From Shewanella sp. KT0246 (GTDB taxonomy: Bacteria > Pseudomonadota > Gammaproteobacteria > Enterobacterales > Shewanellaceae), in the NCBI RefSeq assembly GCF_019654955.1, contig NZ_BPEV01000004.1:105406-169405 (forward strand): DNA of 64,000 nucleotides, in the 5' to 3' direction. This document shows, piece by piece, positions 50,281 through 60,235 of the stretch. The stretch's first letter is position 1; each line of letters opens with the position of its first letter. The position numbers and the translations under genes were made by a program. The notes beneath the pieces were generated by a model. The model was given only the letters and a program-made list of their open reading frames with translations, searched no databases and had not been told where the DNA came from.

Positions 50281-51186
50281 TTAACCTAACAGGGTAACCA
50301 GTACTGCATTTTGTGCATGCATTCTGTTTTCTGCTTGTTGCAGAATGAGTGAGCCCTCACCATCCACCACTTCAGCAGTCGCCTCAACTTCCCTGTATGC
50401 AGGTAAACAATGCATAAAGAAGTTAGCACCCACTTTTGTCATCAGTTCGATATTCACTTGGTATGGTTTAAACTTTGCTTCAATTTCTTCCATGGAAGTG
50501 GTGTCACCCATCGAAATCCAAGTATCGGTATAAATTGCATCTTGTGGACCCATTTCATTAACGTCAGACGTTAAAATAAGTTCCCCGCCATATTGAGCAG
50601 CTAATGCTTGAACTTCACACACCACTTGTCCATCAGGGAAATGCCCCGGAGGGCAAACCACTGTCATAGTGGCACCAAGAATTGCTGCGCCATACATCAA
50701 AGAATGAGTAACGTTATTGCCGTCACCTAGATAGGCTAATTTTACCTTACTCACATCATCAAACTTTTCAGATAGCGTCAGAAAGTCAGCTAAACCTTGG
50801 CAAGGATGATATAAATTACATAGTGCATTAATGACAGGAACAGAAGCATGCTCCGCTAAACCTGCAATAGTGGTGTGCGAGAATGTTCTTGCTACAATGG
50901 CATCAGCCCAACAAGAAATGTTCGTCGCAAAGTCTGAAACCGGCTCACGTTTGCCTAATGCACCATTTTGTTGATCTAAATAAACCGCATGACCGCCTAA
51001 TTTATTAATACCAATATCAAAGCTAACGCGGGTTCGCAGCGAAGGCTTTTCAAATAACATCACGACACTTTTGCCTGCTAATGCTTGGTTATAATCTGCT
51101 GGGTTGGCTTTAATCTTTTTCGCTAATGCCAGTAAATCCAATAGCTCAGTTTGCGATAAATCTTTAATTGATAATAAATGTTCCAT
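50281..51186 (-). CDS. argF: Ornithine carbamoyltransferase
   Basis: 301 residues. The carbamoyl-phosphate motif is EKPSLRTRVSF (about 50-60) and the ornithine-binding HCLPAYR lies near the C-terminus; YHPCQGLADFLT is also present. It makes citrulline. The Leu in place of the usual Thr in the S-T-R-T motif (SLRT) marks the shorter, argininosuccinate-type OTCase branch rather than E. coli ArgF. It lies 13 bases after argB. Confidence 0.95.
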   Translation of the reverse strand: MEHLLSIKDLSQTELLDLLALAKKIKANPADYNQALAGKSVVMLFEKPSLRTRVSFDIGINKLGGHAVYLDQQNGALGKREPVSDFATNISCWADAIVARTFSHTTIAGLAEHASVPVINALCNLYHPCQGLADFLTLSEKFDDVSKVKLAYLGDGNNVTHSLMYGAAILGATMTVVCPPGHFPDGQVVCEVQALAAQYGGELILTSDVNEMGPQDAIYTDTWISMGDTTSMEEIEAKFKPYQVNIELMTKVGANFFMHCLPAYREVEATAEVVDGEGSLILQQAENRMHAQNAVLVTLLG

Positions 51187-51199
51187 TAGTATTTAACTC

Positions 51200-51982
51200 C
51201 TATGGCTGAATTTGAGTGCCAACGGATTGTCCGTTCGCTAAGGCAATTAATTGTTGAGGCTGTTTCCAAGATGCAACTTGCACTGGTTTACCCATCCATT
51301 GAGCAACTTCTAATGCCGCTTCTACTTTAACTTTCATACCTTTTTCTATCACGCCTTGCTGAACTAAATCTGAAATTTGTTGTTGATTTAATTGCGCAAT
51401 TAACTCGCCATTGCCATCTAATACACCCGGCACATCAGATAATAAAACCAGCTGACCGTTAACTAATTTAGCTAACGCCGTCGCAGCTTGATCTGCATTA
51501 ACGTTCAACATATCGCCTTGAGGCGACACAGCAATTGAACTGCAAATAGGCAACCAACCCTGCGATAATAAATAATTCAAATAACTTGAATCTTTCGGGG
51601 TGACTTCACCTACTAGACCTAAGTTTTCATTTTTAATCGATGCGTCAACCGTATTACCATCGGCTAAACTCATTCCAACCGTGACAATACCAGCTTCGAT
51701 AGCTGCAGCTTGCAATAATTTGTTAGAGGTTCCCGCTAAAGCACCTACAACAATGGGGATTTGATCTGCAGGCGTAACCCGTAAACCGTCCAGCTTGATG
51801 GTTTCTTTACCATTGGCAGCAAGTTGCTCGTCAACCAAACATCCACCACCATGAACAAAAATGACTTTCTGCCCTTGAGACATCATCTTAGCAACCACTG
51901 ACATTAGCTCAGCCATTCCAGAAGTTGACTGAAGTAATGCGCCACCCACTTTAAGCACAATAACAGGCTTATTATCTGACAT
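51200..51982 (-). CDS. argB: Acetylglutamate kinase
   Basis: 260 residues, amino-acid-kinase fold: VLKVGGALLQ at the start, FVHGGG (about 41-46), and the NVNADQAATALA substrate segment. It phosphorylates N-acetylglutamate. At 260 residues it is the short E. coli-type form, which usually lacks arginine feedback. It lies 14 bases after argC. Confidence 0.96.
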   Translation of the reverse strand: MSDNKPVIVLKVGGALLQSTSGMAELMSVVAKMMSQGQKVIFVHGGGCLVDEQLAANGKETIKLDGLRVTPADQIPIVVGALAGTSNKLLQAAAIEAGIVTVGMSLADGNTVDASIKNENLGLVGEVTPKDSSYLNYLLSQGWLPICSSIAVSPQGDMLNVNADQAATALAKLVNGQLVLLSDVPGVLDGNGELIAQLNQQQISDLVQQGVIEKGMKVKVEAALEVAQWMGKPVQVASWKQPQQLIALANGQSVGTQIQP

Positions 51983-51996
51983 AGTATATTTTCCTG

Positions 51997-52977
51997 TTAA
52001 AGACCAAAGTGAATTTTAATGCACTGTAAGCCTTGGCTTGCAGCACCTTTCATTAAATTATCAATTGCGCTGGCAACCACTAAATAGTTACTTTGAGGGT
52101 CGTATTTCCAACCTAATATGCAGTTTGGCGTATTAACCACATCGTCCACTTTAGGGAATTGGTTATGCTTAACGCTAACTAATGGGCAATCGTCATACAC
52201 TTGATATGCGGCAGCCACATCAGCTTCAGTAGTGCCTTTAGCTAATTGCACTGTAATGGTGGCTAAAATTCCACGCTTAAAGTTACCTAAATGCGGCGTA
52301 AAAATAACTTCTTGCCCTAAGTGAGTGGCTATTTCAGGTTGATGTCTATGACCTAAAACACCATATGGCGTTAAGCTCACTTCACAAAAACTAGTATGCA
52401 GCTGTGCCTTTCTGCCTGCACCTGTCACGCCACTTACCGCATTAATGACTGGATAAGCGTCAGTTAGCATTGATTTTAAAGGTTTAAGTGCCGTTAAAGA
52501 TGCCGTTGGGTAACAACCTGGCACAGCAATCATTTTACTTTGGGCAATTTGCTGGTGATTCCACTCAGCTAGACCGTATACGGCATCGGCAAGCACTTCT
52601 GCTTGAGTATGCTCAAAACCGTACCATTTAGGGTACTGCTCAACATCAGCAAAACGATACGCACCACTTAAATCAAAAACAGCTAAACCCTGTTGATAAA
52701 AGAATGCTGCAAGCTCTAAGCTGACAGAATGCTCAGTGGCAAGTACCACGGCATCAGCTTGCTCGACGATATCTTGTTTAGCCACAGCAGATAAAGGCGA
52801 TAAAGGAATTTGGATATGTTGATATGTTGGGTACAAATCAGCTAGTAAACGACCTTTATCAAGACTGTTCTCAGACACATACAAGCCTTGTATAGACAGT
52901 GATGCTTCTGCATCAATAAGAGCGGTGATTTGTGCGCCGGTATAACCACTAGCACCAATTATTGCGATATTTTTCAT
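51997..52977 (-). CDS. argC: N-acetyl-gamma-glutamyl-phosphate reductase
   Basis: 326 residues. Nucleotide-binding [10 protein letters not shown] (about 8-17), the catalytic-cysteine motif VPGCYPTAS, and HRHQPEI. It reduces N-acetylglutamyl phosphate to the semialdehyde with NADPH. First gene of the argCBFGH run, divergent from argE across a region with ArgR-box-like sequences. Confidence 0.97.
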   Translation of the reverse strand: MKNIAIIGASGYTGAQITALIDAEASLSIQGLYVSENSLDKGRLLADLYPTYQHIQIPLSPLSAVAKQDIVEQADAVVLATEHSVSLELAAFFYQQGLAVFDLSGAYRFADVEQYPKWYGFEHTQAEVLADAVYGLAEWNHQQIAQSKMIAVPGCYPTASLTALKPLKSMLTDAYPVINAVSGVTGAGRKAQLHTSFCEVSLTPYGVLGHRHQPEIATHLGQEVIFTPHLGNFKRGILATITVQLAKGTTEADVAAAYQVYDDCPLVSVKHNQFPKVDDVVNTPNCILGWKYDPQSNYLVVASAIDNLMKGAASQGLQCIKIHFGL

Positions 52978-53176
52978 TATTTTGTCGTCTTTAATTAAGT
53001 AAACTGTTGAAGATAAATCGATACGTGAGCAGGGGGCTCGAGAATAAAACTATCGTCGAAGATAGTTTACCTTGGGATCTGTTACAGTGAGTTGAATCGC
53101 AATTAAATACATATCTATATTCTTAAATCATTATCAAGTTATGGTGATTACCTAAGCTGTTTGCTAGACTAACACA

Positions 53177-53215
53177 AATTATTACTTATGCAATAATAAT
53201 GAATACATATTTATT
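53177..53215. promoter_or_regulatory. Pair of ARG-box-like sequences (ArgR operator)
   Basis: The box at 53198-53215 fits the 18-base ARG consensus WNTNAATWWWWATTNANW at all but one position. A second, weaker box (three mismatches) lies at 53177-53194, giving the 3-base spacing typical of paired ArgR sites. They lie just upstream of argE and within the argC-argE divergent region, so they can repress both directions. Confidence 0.6.
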
Positions 53216-53238
53216 GCAATAGATTATAAAAGGTTCCT

Positions 53239-54390
53239 ATGAATTCATTACCAGAACTAAAAAATGCTTTTAAACAGCTGATTGCATTGCCATCTATCAG
53301 TGCATTAGAAGCAGAACAAGATATGAGTAACCATGCAGTTATTGAACTTCTGCAATCTTGGTTTTCAGAGATGGGTTTTGAATGCACAGTTCATACCGTG
53401 GCCGACAGCCGTGGTAAACAAAATCTAGTCGCAACAATTGGCTCAGGTAAAGGTGGCCTTTTACTTGCGGGACATACTGATACCGTCCCTTTTGATGAAG
53501 GTCGCTGGAGCCAAAGCCCTTTTGAGCTAACCGAAAAAGATAACCGTTGGTACGGCTTAGGCACCTGTGACATGAAAGGTTTTTTTGCGTTAATAATGGA
53601 AGCGCTTAAAACAATACCTTTGCATGAGTTAAAGCGTCCGCTGCATATCTTTGCTAGCGCCGATGAAGAAACCACCATGAACGGTGCAAAAGCATTTGCC
53701 GATGCCAAAAGCATTGCACCGGACTACGCTATTATTGGTGAGCCTACCAGCTTAAAACCGGTATATATGCATAAAGGTCATTTAGCTCAAAGCATAAGAG
53801 TCATTGGCCGCAGCGGTCATTCATCTGATCCTGCTCGCGGGCTCAATGCCATCGAAATCATGCACCAAGTTGTCGGTCAGTTAATGAAACTTAAACAAGA
53901 TTTAAGTGAAAACTACCGTGAAGATGCCTTTAGTGTCCCTCACCCGACGATGAACTTTGGTCATATACATGGTGGTGATGCAGCAAATCGCATCTGCGGA
54001 TGTTGCGATTTACACTTGGATATTCGACCTTTACCTGGAATGGAACTAGCAGATTTAGAATTGATGGTAATTAACTACCTAGCAGAAATTAACAAGCAAT
54101 ACCCTGGCAGTATTGAAATATCGACTTTATATCCAGGCTCCGAGTCTTTTGCTGGTAAAGTCGATAGCTATTGGACTGAGTTGGTTGCAGAAATCTCAAA
54201 AACTCAACCTGAGGTGGTTAACTATGCCACCGAAGCGCCTTATATCAAAAAATTAGGATGCCAAACTCTCGTCATGGGACCCGGTAGTATTAATCAAGCT
54301 CATCAACCGGATGAATATATTGGCTTAGAGTATTTAACTCCTACAGTAGAGTTAATGAAAAAGCTTATTTATCAAGCTTGTATTAAATAG
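53239..54390 (+). CDS. argE: Acetylornithine deacetylase
   Basis: 383 residues, M20 metallopeptidase family. Metal ligands lie in LLAGHTDTVPF (about 75-85) and GLGTCDMKGF; the catalytic Glu is in SADEETTMNGA. It releases ornithine from N-acetylornithine in the linear arginine pathway. Divergent from argC. ATG 53239 follows AAAGG. Confidence 0.96.
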   Translation: MNSLPELKNAFKQLIALPSISALEAEQDMSNHAVIELLQSWFSEMGFECTVHTVADSRGKQNLVATIGSGKGGLLLAGHTDTVPFDEGRWSQSPFELTEKDNRWYGLGTCDMKGFFALIMEALKTIPLHELKRPLHIFASADEETTMNGAKAFADAKSIAPDYAIIGEPTSLKPVYMHKGHLAQSIRVIGRSGHSSDPARGLNAIEIMHQVVGQLMKLKQDLSENYREDAFSVPHPTMNFGHIHGGDAANRICGCCDLHLDIRPLPGMELADLELMVINYLAEINKQYPGSIEISTLYPGSESFAGKVDSYWTELVAEISKTQPEVVNYATEAPYIKKLGCQTLVMGPGSINQAHQPDEYIGLEYLTPTVELMKKLIYQACIK

Positions 54391-54539
54391 TTGTGATAAA
54401 TATCAATGATAAAAGCGTTAATTGATTATGTACTTAAATTAATAAAATAAGCCATTGACCAATACCCTTACAGCTAGCTATTGTGCTAGCACTAGTCAAA
54501 AATAATAACGGCTACTTAAGTTAAAATTATGGAGTAATT

Positions 54540-57188
54540 ATGGCAGAGCAAACCGCCGACATGTACGCTTCTTTGCGTTCTAATGTGAGTAGCTTAGGAC
54601 AAGTTTTAGGTGACACCATGCGTGATCATCTTGGCGAAGCCTTTCTTGAAAAAGTAGAACAAATTCGTATTCTTGCTAAGGAGTCTCGTAAAGGTGATGC
54701 TGACTCACGACAGCAAATGCTCACTTTACTAAATTCATTACCTGACGAAGAATTAGTCCCTTTTGCAAAAGCTTTTAACCAATTCTTGAATTTAGCCAAT
54801 ATTGCAGAGCAGTTTCATACCATCAGTCGTAACTGCGATGAGCTTGTATGCGTACCCGATCCTGTCGAACAGCTATTGGGACGAATGCTGAATAGCAACG
54901 CCAATGAACAAGACGTGATTAATTGTTTAAAAACGCTCGATATTGATTTAGTACTCACAGCGCACCCAACAGAAATTTCACGCCGTACCTTAATCCAAAA
55001 GTATTCAGCGGTAGTCGACTGTTTAACTGAGCAAGAAAATCAGCAATTAACTGATCGCGAACGTAATCAATCTCACCTTAGACTGCGCCAGCTTATTGCT
55101 CAGATATGGCATACCAACGAAATCCGTAACGAACGCCCAACACCGGTAGATGAAGCGCGCTGGGGATTAAGCACTATTGAAGCCTCTTTGTGGCAAGCCG
55201 TGCCAGATTTCTTAAGACAATTAAACGACCATGTAGAAGCGAAAACAGGCCAGCAAATTCCTGCTGACGTTTGCCCAGTAAGATTTTCAAGCTGGATGGG
55301 CGGCGATAGAGATGGCAACCCATTTGTCACCTCAGTCGTCACCGAAGAAGTATTACTCCGTAATCGGCATGCAGCAGCACGTCTATACCTTAAAGATGTG
55401 GTATCGCTAGTAAATGAATTGTCTATGGAAGATGCCAATGCTGAATTAATGGCACTTGTGCCAAACAGCAAAGAGCCTTACCGCGATATCCTCAGACACT
55501 TACGTCACAAACTACGTAACACCATTGATTATCTCAATGCCCGCCTTGAAGGTCATCAAGTAGATGTCAATCACAGCGATTTAGTATGGGAGCTAAATGA
55601 CTTAAAACAGCCACTTGAGTTGCTGTACCGCAGTTTATCTGAATCAGGTATGCGTTTAATTGCCAATGGCCTGTTATTAGATATGTTACGCCGCTTAGCC
55701 TGTTTCGGCATTCATATGCTGCGTTTAGATATACGCCAAGATGCAGAGCGTCATAGCGATGTCATAGCTGAACTCACACGCTATTTAGGTATGGGAGATT
55801 ACGATCACTGGGACGAAAATGAGAAACAAGCCTTCTTGTTAAGAGAGCTAACCAGCCGCCGACCATTAATCCCTGCGGATTGGCAGCCATCAGCTGATGT
55901 ACTTGAAGTCATCAAGACTTGTCAGCTTGTAGCAACACAACCAGCTACAGCGCTTGGTTCTTACGTAATTTCAATGGCAAGTAAACCATCTGACGTACTA
56001 GCCGTTTTACTGTTATTAAAAGAGACAGGTTGTCAGCACCCAATGCGTGTGGTGCCATTATTTGAAACATTAAGTGATTTAAATACTGCAGCAGATTGCA
56101 TGACTCAACTCCTCAACATTGATTGGTACCGTGGTTACACCAAAGGTATGCAAGAAGTGATGATTGGTTATTCAGATTCAGCTAAAGATGCCGGTGTAAT
56201 GGCTGCTGCTTGGGCCCAATACCACGCACAAGAACAACTGGTTGCCGTGTGCAAGAAAGCAGACGTTAAATTAATGCTATTCCACGGCCGTGGTGGTTCT
56301 ATTGGCCGTGGCGGCGGGCCTGCACATAAAGCGATTTTGTCACAACCTCCGGGGTCAGTAGACGGTCGTATTAGGGTGACTGAACAAGGTGAGATGATCC
56401 GCTTCAAATTCGGTTTACCAAAAGTAGCTGTACAAAGTTTAGCGCTATACACCTCAGCAGTAATGGAAGCGACCTTATTGCCGCCTCCAGAACCAAAACA
56501 AGAATGGCGTGAATGCATGCAGCGGATTGCTGATGACTCAGTTAAAGCCTATCGAGGTATTGTTCGTGAAGAGCCTGACTTTGTTGCTTACTTTAGAGCC
56601 GCGACACCAGAAGTTGAACTGGGTAAATTACCACTAGGTAGTCGACCAGCTAAAAGACGCGTTGATGGCGGTATCGAAAGCCTCCGTGCGATTCCATGGA
56701 TCTTTGCATGGTCACAAAACCGTTTAATGCTTCCTGCTTGGTTAGGTTCTGGTGAAGCGCTAAAAGCTGCTAATGAGCGTGGCGAAGCGAGTCTATTGAA
56801 AGAAATGGAGCAACAATGGCCATTCTTTGAAACTCGCATTTCGATGCTTGAAATGGTTTATATGAAGGCTGAGCCTAATCTTGCTCGATACTATGAAAGT
56901 ACTCTAGTGCCAGAAAACTTGCACCATTTAGGTAAAAAGCTCCGCGCAAGTCTACAATTAGGCACTGAAGCGGTTCTATCTTTAACGGAGTCAGAAGAGT
57001 TAATGTCTCATACTCCTTGGAATAGAGAGTCAGTTAAGCTTCGTAACCCATATATCGACCCATTGAACTTCTTACAAGCAGAGCTATTGGCACGTACCCG
57101 TAATGAAGAACAAGCTTCTAAACAGGTTGAGTTAGCATTAATGCTAACCATTGCTGGTGTTGCTGCAGGAATGAGAAACACAGGATAA
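54540..57188 (+). CDS. ppc: Phosphoenolpyruvate carboxylase
   Basis: 882 residues, full length. The catalytic His lies in [14 protein letters not shown] (about 138-151). Other signatures are [14 protein letters not shown], the glycine-rich [14 protein letters not shown] and the conserved C-terminus MRNTG. It carboxylates PEP to oxaloacetate, replenishing the TCA cycle and supplying aspartate-family precursors. Its stop overlaps the start of the DUF1439 gene by one base (TAATG). Confidence 0.97.
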   Translation: MAEQTADMYASLRSNVSSLGQVLGDTMRDHLGEAFLEKVEQIRILAKESRKGDADSRQQMLTLLNSLPDEELVPFAKAFNQFLNLANIAEQFHTISRNCDELVCVPDPVEQLLGRMLNSNANEQDVINCLKTLDIDLVLTAHPTEISRRTLIQKYSAVVDCLTEQENQQLTDRERNQSHLRLRQLIAQIWHTNEIRNERPTPVDEARWGLSTIEASLWQAVPDFLRQLNDHVEAKTGQQIPADVCPVRFSSWMGGDRDGNPFVTSVVTEEVLLRNRHAAARLYLKDVVSLVNELSMEDANAELMALVPNSKEPYRDILRHLRHKLRNTIDYLNARLEGHQVDVNHSDLVWELNDLKQPLELLYRSLSESGMRLIANGLLLDMLRRLACFGIHMLRLDIRQDAERHSDVIAELTRYLGMGDYDHWDENEKQAFLLRELTSRRPLIPADWQPSADVLEVIKTCQLVATQPATALGSYVISMASKPSDVLAVLLLLKETGCQHPMRVVPLFETLSDLNTAADCMTQLLNIDWYRGYTKGMQEVMIGYSDSAKDAGVMAAAWAQYHAQEQLVAVCKKADVKLMLFHGRGGSIGRGGGPAHKAILSQPPGSVDGRIRVTEQGEMIRFKFGLPKVAVQSLALYTSAVMEATLLPPPEPKQEWRECMQRIADDSVKAYRGIVREEPDFVAYFRAATPEVELGKLPLGSRPAKRRVDGGIESLRAIPWIFAWSQNRLMLPAWLGSGEALKAANERGEASLLKEMEQQWPFFETRISMLEMVYMKAEPNLARYYESTLVPENLHHLGKKLRASLQLGTEAVLSLTESEELMSHTPWNRESVKLRNPYIDPLNFLQAELLARTRNEEQASKQVELALMLTIAGVAAGMRNTG

Positions 57189-57724
57189 TGACATTATTCA
57201 AAACGAGTTTACTTTGCTTAATGCTGTTTCTGACTGGTTGCGCCAGTCAGTACAGCATCACTGAATCAGAAGTAGAGGATTATCTGAATAATGAGATGCA
57301 CTATGAAGTGTCTCAAGGCAATCAAATATTTGGTCTACAGTTGAAACTCAATGATATGGAAGTGGAGTTAGGTAACAAGCCAAATACCATTTCAGTCACA
57401 GCATTGACAAAAATGGCGGTTAAAAATCCATTTAAGTCTATTTCTGCTGACATGGAAACCACTTTTGAAGCAGAGCCTTGGTATGACGTTGAAACCAAAA
57501 GCATCTTTTTGAAGAAGTTGGACTTGGTGAGCGTTAAATCAGAACCTGCGGATATTGAACAAATGCTGAAACCCATCACCCCACAATTGATGATGTTTTT
57601 GCGAACGTTTTTAGAATCACAACCTGTATACGTGCTCGATACTAATGACTCGAACCAAGCATTAATGGCATCGATGACAAAAGCAATTGAAGTTCAAAAA
57701 GGCAAAATAGTGATTAAGTTTTAA
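57188..57724 (+). CDS. DUF1439 lipoprotein (YceB-like)
   Basis: 178 residues. Lipobox LTGC (Cys18), then a single domain with YSITESEVEDYLNNEMHYE and periodic beta strands, matching the DUF1439/YceB family of lipid-binding-like outer-membrane lipoproteins of unknown function. It is coupled to ppc by a one-base overlap and followed by a strong terminator, so the pair is a closed transcription unit. Confidence 0.82.
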   Translation: MTLFKTSLLCLMLFLTGCASQYSITESEVEDYLNNEMHYEVSQGNQIFGLQLKLNDMEVELGNKPNTISVTALTKMAVKNPFKSISADMETTFEAEPWYDVETKSIFLKKLDLVSVKSEPADIEQMLKPITPQLMMFLRTFLESQPVYVLDTNDSNQALMASMTKAIEVQKGKIVIKF

Positions 57725-57742
57725 TATCGTATCGCCTCAAGC

Positions 57743-57773
57743 AAAATAAGCGCCTTAAGGCGCTTATTTTTTA
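57743..57773 (+). terminator. Terminator after ppc-DUF1439
   Basis: AAAATAAGCGCCTT (57743-57756) pairs with AAGGCGCTTATTTT (57757-57770), followed by more T residues. In practice the TTAA centre forms the loop. Confidence 0.9.
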
Positions 57774-57801
57774 TCAGTAATCTAAAATGTCAAAGCTCAC
57801 A

Positions 57802-58257
57802 TTAAAAGTTTTTTACTGGCTCAACCACCAAGGTACTACTATGCACTGGGTTTTCTGACTGCATGTACAAATCTCGCACTAGCTTAAAATCTAGCTCCAA
57901 TTCGGTGACATAAAAACCATCTATTGGATAAGTCTTAACGACTTTGGCCCCTTTGATCACACCAGAAACTTTGATCTTCGTGGCTATATTATTCAGAGAG
58001 TGTCCTTGTATTGCTGTTTGCGAATTAAGCTGTAAGCCATAGACTTGTTCAGCTAACTCTCTATAGGCCAAAATTTTTGACGCTTCCATTGCCATTAAAA
58101 TTTGCTCTGAGCGTAACTCTGCGGGTTGCTTTTCAATAGGCGCGTAACCCACAGCATTCAGTACTGGAAAATCACTAGGTTGGTATTTTTCAGATTCACT
58201 TCCTAAAGTGGCACAACCACTTATTAACAGGCCCAAAATAAATATTAATTTTTTCAT
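57802..58257 (-). CDS. flgP: FlgP-like outer-membrane lipoprotein (H-ring component family)
   Basis: 151 residues. Lipobox ISGC (Cys15), then an LPP20/FlgP domain: LNAVGYAPIEKQPAELRSEQ, then AMEASKILAYRELAEQVYG and GAKVVKTYPIDGFYVTELELDF. In Vibrio, FlgP forms the outer basal disk (H-ring) of the sheathed polar flagellum with FlgO and FlgT. Here there is no flgO, and the only flagellar relatives nearby are FlgH- and FlgT-like genes on the opposite strand. It is downstream of an unrecognised 254-residue protein on the same strand. The family is clear; a flagellar role for this copy is uncertain. Confidence 0.82.
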   Translation of the reverse strand: MKKLIFILGLLISGCATLGSESEKYQPSDFPVLNAVGYAPIEKQPAELRSEQILMAMEASKILAYRELAEQVYGLQLNSQTAIQGHSLNNIATKIKVSGVIKGAKVVKTYPIDGFYVTELELDFKLVRDLYMQSENPVHSSTLVVEPVKNF

Positions 58258-58357
58258 TTAAGTAACCAGACTGAATATTTCATTTTAATATAAAAATAGT
58301 CATTAAAATATTTACAGTGATAATTTATGATAAAACGCTAATTAAATAGTTACAGAA

Positions 58358-59122
58358 TTAACTATTTCCAATTGTCTCAGCTATATCACTCTCGGAATTA
58401 TTATCATCAGACAAAAATGAACTAACTCCAGCAGCAATACCGTCTGAGTTTTTTTCTGTAAAGTAATCCATAATTAATTTAATAGCAGTAGAACCAGCAC
58501 CAACATAATCAGAGTAAAGAACACTTCCGGCTAAAGTTGCAGCAGGACTTATTTCAGTATTTGTTGTTTCTTGATAAATATAAGATAAAATTGGTGTGTG
58601 GTTTAAAATATTAACTGAATCTATAATATCCTGTTGATTAAAACCATCTTCACCGAAAGAGTACGAATAAATATCATCTACAAGACTAGAATCCTCAACA
58701 TCATCAGAGCTTGTTAGAGAGCTTACTGATCCTAAAGTATCATCACCAGAAACCTGAATACCGTCAGCTGCGATATTAGCCACTGTGTTGAGTGAACTTT
58801 TTATCATGCTTGTCTGTAGCGATGATAACAAGCCTTGTTGCAACTCAGAAATCATACTGGTATTCATGCTAAGTGAAAGGATGTCAGGGTTATCTAAACC
58901 CACTTCCGCAAGTATCTTCTCTTGCATGTCATCAACCGAAAAGACATCACTGATAGCGCTTGCATTCAGCGCAACATTGGCAACATCACTTGCAGCAGAA
59001 ACACCTGTGAGTATATCGGCAAAGTTTTCTGACTCTCCACTTAACTGGGACTGAACCGATGAACTCGTATTGATGAGCTCAGCTGCACTTGTTAGCACAG
59101 AAAGTGATTCTTGTTGACTCAT
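58358..59122 (-). CDS. Unrecognised acidic protein lacking Arg, Cys and Trp
   Basis: 254 residues of no family I recognise. It has no signal peptide. Composition is striking: no arginine, cysteine or tryptophan, one histidine, four lysines, and many Ser, Asp, Ala, Ile and Leu. Residues 1-120 look like long amphipathic helices (ending GLLSSLQTSMIKSSLNTVAN). The middle has an acidic Ser/Asp stretch, and the C-terminal part a small hydrophobic stretch (AATLAGSVLYSDYVGAGSTA). Cysteine-free, helix-rich, Ser/Asn-rich proteins without signal peptides are typical of substrates of flagellar or other dedicated secretion systems. It is upstream of the flgP-like gene and divergent from the flgH-flgT pair. 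The ribosome binding site is weak. Confidence 0.7.
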   Translation of the reverse strand: MSQQESLSVLTSAAELINTSSSVQSQLSGESENFADILTGVSAASDVANVALNASAISDVFSVDDMQEKILAEVGLDNPDILSLSMNTSMISELQQGLLSSLQTSMIKSSLNTVANIAADGIQVSGDDTLGSVSSLTSSDDVEDSSLVDDIYSYSFGEDGFNQQDIIDSVNILNHTPILSYIYQETTNTEISPAATLAGSVLYSDYVGAGSTAIKLIMDYFTEKNSDGIAAGVSSFLSDDNNSESDIAETIGNS

Positions 59123-59503
59123 ATTATAATTAAACCAAATCCCAATTAAATATATTATATTCTAATTATCACCACTGTATAAAATAATTAAATACAACCA
59201 ATGATCTTACCACTATAATATATTAATCCATAAAATTGACAAACATTAAGATTTATTCCATATTTAAAAACCAAAACAAAACCGATATAAAAATAAGAAT
59301 AATACATTAATAATTTATTATCATTATCTTGCAAATCATTAAACACCACTCACACCTTACCAAAACAATATATAGCAATAGTTAGTAACAAATAACCATT
59401 AATAACGTAAAAATGGGTAAAGATAATGAAGATACTGTGCAGAGTATAGATCTAAGTATTAAGTTGAAGTTAGAATTTGCAAAACCATCAACACAGTTAA
59501 GAA
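59123..59503. other. AT-rich divergent regulatory region of the ring module
   Basis: About 380 bases, strongly AT-rich, between the divergent 254-residue gene and flgH. It presumably carries both promoters. No sigma-54 (GG-N10-GC) or sigma-28 flagellar promoter was found by eye. A half-matching Fur-like sequence (TTATCATTATC, 59318-59328) is present but weak. A 51-codon frame from 59413 overlaps flgH and is not considered a gene. Confidence 0.45.
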
Positions 59504-60232
59504 ATGAAATTAACAACCCCGTTAGCAGTATTCATTTTATTCAGTATGTCAGCCTGTACTACAACTGAAGTAGCTGAGATTAAAGTTCCGACTAAAGAAA
59601 ATACCTCAGTGAATGTGACAGAACCGTCTGACGAAGTGATGAAGGGAGATCCGCAGTATCGACCAGTTAGAAACAATAACATTCAGCAAGCGCAGTTGGT
59701 AACGGGTTCAATCTTTAACCCCGATAACGTTTATAATATTTATCAAAATAATAATCGATACGATATTGGAGATATGATTTTAATTAGACTAAATGAAGAA
59801 ATGACGTCTAAAAAATCTGTTAGCTACAAACGAGATAGCTCTAATAACTTTGAACTATCCCCTAACATCACTGCCGGTAACATCAACATTGACGACAGCA
59901 ATTTGAGCGCTGACTACTCTCAAGACAAAAACTTTGATAGTTCCTCTGCAAGTAATCATAACAACTCTCTTTCCGGCACGATCACTGTTGCAGTAAGAGA
60001 AAAACTGCCGAACGGAAACTTAATCGTTGCGGGCGAAAAATGGTTAAAATTGAATAAAGGCGACGAATATGTCCGCTTTTCTGGAGAGATTAGGGTTACA
60101 GATATCGCATCTGATCATTCGATAGATTCAAGCATGGTTGGCAATACCGTCATCGAAGTCAGTGGCAAAGGCGAGCAACAAGACAATCAAGATCCCTCAT
60201 TAATCTCGAAACTGCTAAACGTATTTGGTTAA
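59504..60232 (+). CDS. flgH: FlgH-like flagellar L-ring lipoprotein, divergent orphan copy
   Basis: 242 residues. Lipobox MSAC (Cys18). The FlgH core is recognisable: GSIFNPDNVYNIYQNNNRYD, then IGDMILIRLNEE, the Ser/Asn-rich middle, SGTITVAVREKLPNGNLIVAGEK and EYVRFSGEIRVTDIASDHSID, ending in a short KLLNVFG tail. The usual FlgH has D-x-R-A before the GD pair; here it is NNRYDIGD, so the copy is divergent. FlgH forms the outer-membrane L ring around the flagellar rod. No flgI (P ring), rod or hook gene is present. It is followed directly by the flgT-like gene. No clear ribosome binding site precedes ATG 59504. Confidence 0.82.
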   Translation: MKLTTPLAVFILFSMSACTTTEVAEIKVPTKENTSVNVTEPSDEVMKGDPQYRPVRNNNIQQAQLVTGSIFNPDNVYNIYQNNNRYDIGDMILIRLNEEMTSKKSVSYKRDSSNNFELSPNITAGNINIDDSNLSADYSQDKNFDSSSASNHNNSLSGTITVAVREKLPNGNLIVAGEKWLKLNKGDEYVRFSGEIRVTDIASDHSIDSSMVGNTVIEVSGKGEQQDNQDPSLISKLLNVFG

Positions 60233-60235
60233 TAA

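Noticed and set aside
59318..59328. Fur-like half site upstream of flgH
   Set aside because: Only the right half matches; such matches are expected by chance in this AT-rich stretch.
59413..59568. 51-codon frame (MGKDNEDTV...) overlapping the start of flgH in another frame
   Set aside because: No ribosome binding site, and it runs into the signal peptide of the well-supported FlgH-like gene.
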